From: Ptychodera flava
Taxonomy: Eukaryota > Hemichordata > Enteropneusta > Ptychoderidae
Assembly (NCBI RefSeq): GCF_041260155.1
Contig: NC_091928.1
Coordinates: forward strand, 35,790,888-35,854,887
DNA length: 64,000 nucleotides
Direction: 5' to 3'
Part shown: positions 56,954-64,000 of the stretch, one piece after another
Layout: each line of letters opens with the position of its first letter
Position numbering within the stretch: the first letter of the stretch is position 1
The notes under the pieces: generated by a model
The model's input: the letters and a program-made list of their open reading frames with translations, nothing else
Database searches by the model: none
What the model was told of the DNA's origin: nothing
Program-made: the position numbers and the translations under genes

Positions 56954-57054
56954 TCACACCTGCCGATGTCAACGTTGCCTCGACGTTTCACTTTAGACTC
57001 ACCGTTGTCTTTTCGCACAACACAGCACTTCTTAAAGTGAAGCTCTTCCCAGTC
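56954..57054 (+). promoter_or_regulatory. Conserved upstream block of U1 copy 2
   Basis: Same block with small deletions just before the RNA start and cttcttaaagtg in place of cttcataaagtg. Confidence 0.6.
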
Positions 57055-57224
57055 ATACTTACCTGGCACAGAGGTTAGCCGTGCCGTGATCATGAAGCCG
57101 GTTCCTCCAGGGCGAGACCTGTCCATTGCACTCCGGGCGGGTTGACCCTTGCGATCACCCCAAATGTGGGTGACTCGGGTGCATAATTTCTGGTAGTGGG
57201 GGACTGCGTTCGCGCTATCCCCTG
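57055..57224 (+). ncRNA. U1: U1 spliceosomal snRNA, copy 2
   Basis: As copy 1, but 170 nt long because gccgt is duplicated in the 5' strand of stem-loop I, and the loop reads gatcatgaag. The loop change is compatible with the known U1-70K consensus, but the insertion would distort the stem, so function is doubtful. 3' box at 57231-57247. Confidence 0.93.
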
Positions 57225-57466
57225 ACAATCGAAACAAAAACTAGACATTGGACCTTCTTATGAATCTCGCAAAAGTCACCAACAATTACCTTTTATCATT
57301 TGTGTTCGAGTTTCACACAGCTTTAGACTTGATCTGTCACTGTCAATATTTCCAATCAATATAAATATAATCAATATAATTATGTATACATAAAGTGCAA
57401 ATTCTAGGGAAACATGAATTTAAATATACAGATTTAAACTTTTATAAGGTGGATTTGAACAATTAT

Positions 57467-57536
57467 CAGGTGAATGATTTCTTGCAGTCTGATACTACGC
57501 TTGCTCTATCCCTATCAACCAAAACAAAAACAAAAG
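57467..57536 (+). pseudogene. Relic U1 3' half, unit 2
   Basis: ggtgaatgatttcttgcagt and ctatccctatcaaccaaaac, collinear with the U1 3' end and 3' box. Confidence 0.55.
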
Positions 57537-58030
57537 CAAAAAACAAAAAAACACAAACAAAAACACAAACAGATTGAAAGCCAAGAGAATCTAATATCTA
57601 ATCTAAATTCTCTAAGAAACAATTCGACTTTCAGAAAATCACAGTTTCCCCAAAATGTTGTGTTGCTGAATGGGATGAACGAACAAGTCACGTCCTTCAT
57701 TCTCATCGAGAACCAAAATTAATAGTTATTGTTACCTGGTTACTAAGTCATCGCGGTTAAAAGCTACACTGTGAGCAGGATTGTAGACGAGTCGAGTAGC
57801 ATTTTTGATCTGGTTAGTTGAAGGTGAAGTTTGTTCAAGATGCATCAGTTTTATTTTTTCTAGTCTGTCACGGTGTGTTTGACTTCCCGAACTCTTTTCA
57901 TTTTCCCAATATCGACTCAAACTAAATCCAATCATATTGACAAATCAAACGTGGCATAACTTGACTACGGATTCTGAAGCAAAAGGTGAGAGAAGGTGTT
58001 ACGTTCTGGAATTTGAATAACAATATTGTT

Positions 58031-58135
58031 CACACCTGCCGATGTCAACGTTGTCTCGACGTTTCACAGTCGACTCATCGTTGTATTTTCTCACAAAACA
58101 ACACTTCATAAAGTGACGGTCTCCTCTTCGCAGTC
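58031..58135 (+). promoter_or_regulatory. Conserved upstream block of U1 copy 3
   Basis: Shares the variant gtcgactcatcgttgtat with copy 5, whereas copy 4 has agagtcaccgttgtct. The promoter variants therefore do not track the RNA-body variants. Confidence 0.6.
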
Positions 58136-58300
58136 ATACTTACCTGGCACAGAGGTTAACCGTGATCACGAAGCCGGTTCCTCCAGGGCGAGACCTGTCC
58201 ATTGCACTCCGGGCGGGTTGACCCTTGCGATCACCCCAAATGTGGGTGACTCGGGTGCATAATTTCTGGTAGTGGGGGACTGCGTTCGCGCTATCCCCTG
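58136..58300 (+). ncRNA. U1: U1 spliceosomal snRNA, copy 3
   Basis: 165 nt, consensus form with every U1 motif intact. 3' box gaaacgaaaaatagac at 58307-58322. RNA-identical to copy 4. Confidence 0.97.
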
Positions 58301-58563
58301 ACAATCGAAACGAAAAATAGACATTGGACCTTCTTATTTTATATGTAGTACGAATCCCGCATAAATCACCATAATTACATTTTATCATTTGTGTTCGAGT
58401 TTCACACAGCTTAGAATTGTCACTGTCAATATTTCCAATCAATATAAATATAATCAATATAAATATAATCAACATAATTATGTATACATAAAGTGCAAGT
58501 TCAAGTGAAACATGAATTTAAATATACAGATTTAAACTTTTATAAGGTGGATTTGAACAATTA

Positions 58564-58633
58564 TAAGGTGAATGATTTCTTGCAGTCTGATACTACGCTT
58601 GCTCTATCCCTATCAACCAAAACAAAAACAAAA
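58564..58633 (+). pseudogene. Relic U1 3' half, unit 3
   Basis: Nearly identical to the unit-2 relic; followed by an A-rich caaaac tract. Confidence 0.55.
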
Positions 58634-59071
58634 GCAAAAAAAAACAAAAAACAAAACAAAACACAAACAGATTGAAAGCCAAGAGAATCTAATATCTAAT
58701 CTAAATTCTCTAAGAAACAATTCGACTTCAGAAAATCAGAGTTTCCCAAAAATGTTGTGTTGCTGATTGGGATGAACAAGTCACGTCCCTCATCCTCATC
58801 GAGAACCAAAATTAATAAATTACCGCGGTTAAAAGCGACATTGTGGGCAGGTTGTAGAGTAGGATTTTTGATCTGGTTAGTTGAAGGTGCGTCAGTTTTA
58901 TGTTGTCTTGTCTGCGTGTTTGATTTCCGGAACACTTTTCATTTTCCCAATATCGACTCAAACTAAATCCAATCATATTGACAAATCAAACGTGGCATAA
59001 CTTGACTACGGATTCTGAAGCAAAAGGTGAGAGAAGGTGTTACGTTCTGGAATTTGAATAACAATATTGTT

Positions 59072-59176
59072 CACACCTGCCGATGTCAACGTTGTCTCGA
59101 CGTTTCACCTTAGAGTCACCGTTGTCTTTTCTCACAACACAGCACTTCATAAAGTGAAGGTCTTCTCTTCCCAGTC
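59072..59176 (+). promoter_or_regulatory. Conserved upstream block of U1 copy 4
   Basis: Same block as copy 1 with single-base differences. Confidence 0.6.
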
Positions 59177-59341
59177 ATACTTACCTGGCACAGAGGTTAA
59201 CCGTGATCACGAAGCCGGTTCCTCCAGGGCGAGACCTGTCCATTGCACTCCGGGCGGGTTGACCCTTGCGATCACCCCAAATGTGGGTGACTCGGGTGCA
59301 TAATTTCTGGTAGTGGGGGACTGCGTTCGCGCTATCCCCTG
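59177..59341 (+). ncRNA. U1: U1 spliceosomal snRNA, copy 4
   Basis: 165 nt, identical to copy 3. The 3' spacer also matches that of copy 3 for several hundred bases, which points to recent unit duplication or gene conversion. 3' box 59348-59363. Confidence 0.97.
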
Positions 59342-59604
59342 ACAATCGAAACGAAAAATAGACATTGGACCTTCTTATTTTATATGTAGTACGAATCCCG
59401 CATAAATCACCATAATTACATTTTATCATTTGTGTTCGAGTTTCACACAGCTTAGAATTGTCACTGTCAATATTTCCAATCAATATAAATATAATCAATA
59501 TAAATATAATCAACATAATTATGTATACATAAAGTGCAAGTTCAAGTGAAACATGAATTTAAATATACAGATTTAAACTTTTATAAGGTGGATTTGAACA
59601 ATTA

Positions 59605-59675
59605 TAAGGTGAATGATTTCTTGCAGTCTGATACTACGCTTGCTCTATCCCAATCAACCAAAACAAAAACCAAAA
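59605..59675 (+). pseudogene. Relic U1 3' half, unit 4
   Basis: Nearly identical to the unit-3 relic. No such relic is visible after copies 5 or 6 (type B spacers). Confidence 0.55.
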
Positions 59676-60159
59676 AGCAAAAAAACAAAAACAAAAACAA
59701 AAAGACCAAACAGATTAAAAGCCAAAAGAATCTAATATCTAATCTAACTTCTCTAAGAAACAATTTGATTTTCAGAAAATCACAGTTTCCCAAAAATGTT
59801 GTGTTGCTGAATGGGATGAACAAGTCACGTCCCTCATTCTCATCGAGAACCAATGTTAATAGTTATTGTTACCTTGTTACTAAGTCATCGCGGTTAACAG
59901 CTACATTGTGAGCAGGACTGTAGACGAGTCGAGTAGCATTTTTGATCTGGTTAGTTGAAGGTGAAGTTTGTTCAAGATGCATCAGTTTTATGTTGTCTAG
60001 TCTGCGTGTTTGATTTCCGAGACACTTTCATTTTCCAAATATCGACTCAAACCAAATCGAATCATATTGACAAATCAAACGTGGCATAACTTGACTACGG
60101 ATTCTGAAGCAAAGGTGAGAGAAAGTGTTACGTTCTGGAATTTGAATAACAATATTGTT

Positions 60160-60264
60160 CACACCTGCCGATGTCAACGTTGTCTCGACGTTTCACAGTC
60201 GACTCATCGTTGTATTTTCTCACAAAACAACACTTCATAAAGTGAAGGTCTCCTCTTCGCAGTC
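60160..60264 (+). promoter_or_regulatory. Conserved upstream block of U1 copy 5
   Basis: Near-identical to the block of copy 3. Confidence 0.6.
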
Positions 60265-60429
60265 ATACTTACCTGGCACAGAGGTCAACCGTGATCACGA
60301 AGTCGGTTCCTCCAGGGCGAGACCTGTCCATTGCACTCCGGGCGGGTTGACCCTTGCGATCACCCCAAATGTGGGTGACTCGGGTGCATAATTTCTGGTA
60401 GTGGGGGACTGCGTTCGCGCTATCCCCTC
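60265..60429 (+). ncRNA. U1: U1 spliceosomal snRNA, copy 5
   Basis: Full length; variants gaggtcaacc and gaagtcgg lie in stem-loop I. The last base is C rather than G, and the downstream sequence switches to type B (cataattaaaacgtc). A 3'-box-like aaaacgtcaacaatagatt follows at about 60436-60454. Confidence 0.95.
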
Positions 60430-60740
60430 ATAATTAAAACGTCAACAATAGATTCCGGTACAAAATTGGTTTAAATACCAAATGTAATTGACTCAGAAAG
60501 AATTTGGCCCATACGATTGATATTTTCAAATATGTCTTTTTGTTGCTAAAATATGTAGATACGTAGTTTTCACTGTCCACATTCTCACCGTTAACAAACC
60601 TCATCAAATCCCACTACACTGAGGCATTTTAGAGCAGCCAAACGGATGATTACTTGATATTTAAAAGTGACATTTTAGGCTTCAAACGATGTACAAATTT
60701 CAGACGTATCTTGACATCGATTATCATGCAGCTAGGCTTA
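60429..60740 (+). repeat. Type B U1 spacer, first copy
   Basis: Repeats at 63408-63700 (shared gattccggtacaaaattgg, attgatattttcaaatatgt). In both places the spacer runs on to tagctaggctta and a TTAA-family MITE, so the MITE was probably already there before the unit was duplicated. Confidence 0.75.
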
Positions 60741-61102
60741 AGGAAGTATGCGCCTCGAAACTGAAAGACTTAAACTCAAAACTTAGGCGCAAACTTTTCA
60801 CAAGGAATCTTTCAAGTATGCTTTTTCAAAATCGAGAATAAAAATCAGGGGTCACGTGCAAATTTTGTTTCTAGAGAAACAAATTACCTAAGATTTACCG
60901 ATATCTGAAATTCAAAATGGCCGGCACCCCTATGTTAACTCTTTGTAGAACGATAAAATTTTCGATTTTTGAAAACCTAAGCCGGTGAGAAGTTTTCTTA
61001 CACCAAGAGCTTTAAAATGAACCCCAATAAGTGGTAGATCAGCAAAGAATTGTAAAAGTTTGAGAGTCCGAATATCTTTCATGACGAGCCGCATTCTACT
61101 CA
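60738..61102 (-). mobile_element. TTAA-family MITE, full-length copy
   Basis: Begins TTAAggaagtatgcgcctcg and ends near gccgcattctac; inverse orientation to 7177-7522. Confidence 0.7.
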
Positions 61103-61156
61103 AGAAGACGACAAGTCGATGTGTTATAAAAGTAATGTTTTTTGTGATGGTTTCTC

Positions 61157-61227
61157 ATTTTTTGCTCACGTGTTTACACACGTGAGCATATGTCGCAGCG
61201 ATGTCTGTCTGTGTGTGTGTGTGTGTG

Positions 61228-61270
<43 letters not shown>

Positions 61271-62712
61271 GTGCTCAATATCTCAAAAACGGGTCATCAG
61301 ATCAGAATCAAATCTGGTACATAGATTCAGTTTACAAATGGCAAGAACTGATTAGTTTTTGGTGGGTGTGGCTTGCTTACTTTTTGCTCATTTGCATAAT
61401 TAATGATTTTAGAAAAAACGGATATACATTGAGAACGACTGCACAAAATTTGATGAGATTTGCTACAAATGTTGATCACATCAAGATATATCAGCTGTGA
61501 AAGTTATTAAGGGGTGACGTGAAAGAATATTAATAATTTGCATATTTAATGAAATTTACTAATTAGGCATATATATCTGAATTTACTTGATCAAAATTGA
61601 CGAACTTGGTATGTATATTGAGGATACTATGATTTAACATTACTGAAAGTCAATAAGCATTTTTACTACATCCAATCCTAATTTGCATATTTAATGATCT
61701 TTTGAAATTAAGGATATATATTTGAATTTACATGACCAAAATTGATTTAACTTGCTATGTACATTAAAGACACTATGATAGAATATTATAAATGTCATTA
61801 AGCATTTTTACTTCAGCAAATTCCTAATTTGCATATTTTATGAACTTTCCTAATTAGAGGTATTTATCTGAATTGACGAGACCACAGTTGACAAAACTGG
61901 CTATGTACATTAAAGATACTATGATAGAACATTATTGAAAGTCATTAAGCATTTGAACTTTAGCCAATTCCTTATTTGCATAGTTAATGAACTTTCATAA
62001 TCAGGGATATTTATCTATATTGACTAGACTAAAGTTGACGAAACTTGCTATGTACATAAAGATACTATGATACGACGTTACTGAAAGTCATTAAGCACTT
62101 TTACTTCATCCAGCTCCTAATTTGCATATTTAATGAATTTTTGAAATTAGGGATATATATTTGAATTTACATGACCAAAATTGATGAAACTTGCTATGTA
62201 CATTAAAGATACTATTATGTAGGCTAACATTATTGAAAGGCATTAAGCATTTTTGCTTCAGCCAATTCCTAATTTGTGTATTTAATGAACTTTCCTAATT
62301 AGGGATATATACTTGGATTTATTTGATCAAAGTTGGCATAACATGCTATGTACATTGATGATTATATCAGGTTATACCAATATTGAAAGTCATTTCGCAC
62401 TTAAGTTTTCGTGTCAGCTAATTTATAGTTTGCATATCTAATGAGCTATTAAAGTTTGGAATATATAGTTTGAAGGACTTGACCAAAGGCAATTACACTT
62501 GCTATATAAAGCGGTGATACAATGACAGCAGTCAAAGAAATTAACTATTTCTCTTTCAGCTAATTGCGTATTTGAATACTTAATGACCTATAAAGTTAAT
62601 CTGTGGTGAATACTGTTCATTATGTTGATCATTATACTTTCAATGAAGTTGCAAACATGTGGCAAAGGTTCAAATTTACACATAACTTCAATATATAATG
62701 AAACACGTGAGC
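61157..62712 (-). mobile_element. Tandem-core element C (~147-bp units) with terminal hairpin
   Basis: Hairpin arms at 61163-61173 and 61178-61188 (tgctcacgtgt, loop ttac). Then a TG/TCTG microsatellite (61203-61272) and about eight ~145-155-bp units marked by tttgcatatttaatga near 61541, 61686, 61831, 61979, 62124, 62276 and 62432. The hairpin word acacgtgagca recurs at the far end (62706). It interrupts the spacer between U1 copies 5 and 6. Confidence 0.7.
61203..61272. repeat. (TG)n/(TCTG)n microsatellite
   Basis: Part of tandem-core element C. Confidence 0.95.
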
Positions 62713-63138
62713 ATTTACAGTTCATATCTGGTCCATGTTGTATTTGGTGTTCGATCGGCAAACTTTGATCATTTACATGTAACGCTATCATGGAGAGGAG
62801 TCCATATTGCGCTCTGAAGATGATACAGTTAGTTTATATCTGACAGAACTATTTAGCTTTGTAGCGTTCAGGAAGCCATTACACTGCTTTACATAAGACG
62901 ATCGAAAACACATGCACTAAACTCTTCTATGAATGACTGAAATCATATCCCTTAGTGAGACTTTCATATCCAGTGTCTAATCTTCTTTGTTTGTTTGATT
63001 TTCTTGACAGGCGCTTCCTTTCTTGTTTTTAGTTTATTCCCATGCAAAACCAATCGAATCATTTAGCTACAAAATCACTTGGCGAGTGATTTCTGCGGTA
63101 AGGTAGGCCTACTCAGAAATTTGAATAATAATATTGTT

Positions 63139-63243
63139 CACACCTGCCGATGTCAACGTTGTCTCGACGTTTCACCTCAGACTCACCATTGTCTTTTCGC
63201 ACAACACAGCACTTCTTAAAGTAAAGGTCTTCTCTTCCAAGTC
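63139..63243 (+). promoter_or_regulatory. Conserved upstream block of U1 copy 6
   Basis: Conserved block with cttcttaaagta before the start. The sequence above it (about 62,900-63,120) is clearly diverged, so the block is the unit of conservation. Confidence 0.65.
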
Positions 63244-63408
63244 ATACTTACCTGGCACAGAGGTTAACCGTGATCACGAAGCCGGTTCCTCCAGGGCGAG
63301 ACCTGTCCATTGCACTCCGGGCGGGTTGACCCTTGCGATCACCCCAAATGTGGGTGACTCGGGTGCATAATTTCTGGTAGTGGGGGACTGCGTTCGCGCT
63401 ATCCCCTC
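63244..63408 (+). ncRNA. U1: U1 spliceosomal snRNA, copy 6
   Basis: Full-length consensus RNA body with the type B 3' flank shared with copy 5. The following ~500 bp repeat the sequence downstream of copy 5. Confidence 0.97.
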
Positions 63409-63916
63409 ATAATTAAAACGTCAACAATAGATTCCGGTACAAAATTGGATTACATATTAATACCATTCTCTCAGAAATAGTTTTGGTCTCTACGATTGAT
63501 ATTTTCAAATATGTCTTTATGTTGCTAAAATATGTAGATACATAGTTTTCACAGTCCGCATGAACAAAACTTAATCAATAGCCACTACACTGAGGGATAT
63601 TCGAGCAGCGGAACCGATGATTAATTGACGTACTTAGCAATGGCATTTTTGGCTTCAAACGATGTACAAAATTCTGAAGAATAGGACAATTTCGGAGTCT
63701 CAGAATACTTAACGAAAAGACTCGACAGTGAAAAGATTTTTTAAAAATTGTGGTTGTGTCACATATATATTTATGTGTGCATAATCCTACATAGTAGACA
63801 TACAATAATCACAGGTAGCCTTCCAATTCAATAGATTTAAGCTGCAAACAAAATGTAGACCCTCTATATCTTGGAACTTAAAATATTGACTCTTTACATC
63901 GATTATCGTGTAGCTA

Positions 63917-64000
63917 GGCTTATGGTAGTATTCGAACCTCGAAAATGGAAGACTTAAACTTGTACGCAAACTTTTCTCAAGGAATTTTTCTACTATTCTC
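63917..64000 (-). mobile_element. TTAA-family MITE, cut by window end
   Basis: Same terminus and left flank as the copy at 60738-61102. Confidence 0.6.

Noticed and set aside
58026-58262. Repeated 78-aa plus-strand and 111-aa minus-strand open frames across the array
   Set aside because: They are translations of the U1 snRNA and its promoter; conservation comes from the RNA gene, not a protein.
61541-62570. Regular repeats considered as a CRISPR array
   Set aside because: Units are ~147 bp, imperfect, with no short identical repeats separated by unique spacers, and the DNA is eukaryotic.

Overview
The window is nuclear DNA of an animal: coding sequence is cut into many short exons with GT-AG borders, introns and spacers are AT-rich and full of transposon debris, and the RNA genes are spliceosomal U1 snRNAs. 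The protein gene and the repeat content suit a marine invertebrate, most likely an invertebrate deuterostome (a hemichordate-like genome is my guess). The sequence alone does not settle the species.

Layout. (1) 1-1285: decayed partial duplicate of two exons of the neighbouring transporter gene, in the same orientation. (2) 1286-5940: a 4.66-kb element with ~475-bp terminal inverted repeats and a perfect 8-bp target duplication. (3) 5949-8270: 3' flank with a TTAA-flanked MITE. (4) 8271-41119, minus strand: one complete 30-coding-exon gene for a sulfonylurea-receptor-type ABC protein (ABCC8/ABCC9, 1,584 residues), the regulatory subunit of ATP-sensitive potassium channels. TMD0, TMD1, NBD1, the acidic linker, TMD2 and NBD2 are all present and every exon joins in frame. 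Its introns hold MITEs, microsatellites and two tandem-core elements. (5) 41.9-49.2 kb: several large inverted-repeat elements and MITEs, with no convincing gene. (6) 49.9-63.4 kb: a plus-strand array of seven U1 snRNA loci (six near-intact, one degenerate) in roughly 1.05-kb units. Units are interrupted by two LINE insertions, a LINE 3' relic and a tandem-core element. Several units also carry a second, decayed U1 3' half.

The two gene systems are unrelated. The ABCC8/9-like protein would pair with a Kir6 pore subunit to couple nucleotide state to membrane potential; no Kir gene is in the window. The U1 array would supply the RNA of the U1 snRNP, which recognises 5' splice sites. All U1 copies share a conserved ~105-bp upstream block, and a 3'-box-like motif follows the RNA end. 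Copies 1-4 and copies 5-6 differ abruptly in flank right at the RNA 3' end, so at least two lineages of unit coexist.

Best leads: the paired intact and decayed U1 sequences within array units, the long-TIR element with its 8-bp duplication, the relic duplicated exons, three unrelated elements that all have ~145-155-bp tandem cores, and a Phe at the SUR residue that sets sulfonylurea affinity. I found no clear-cut novel biochemical system.
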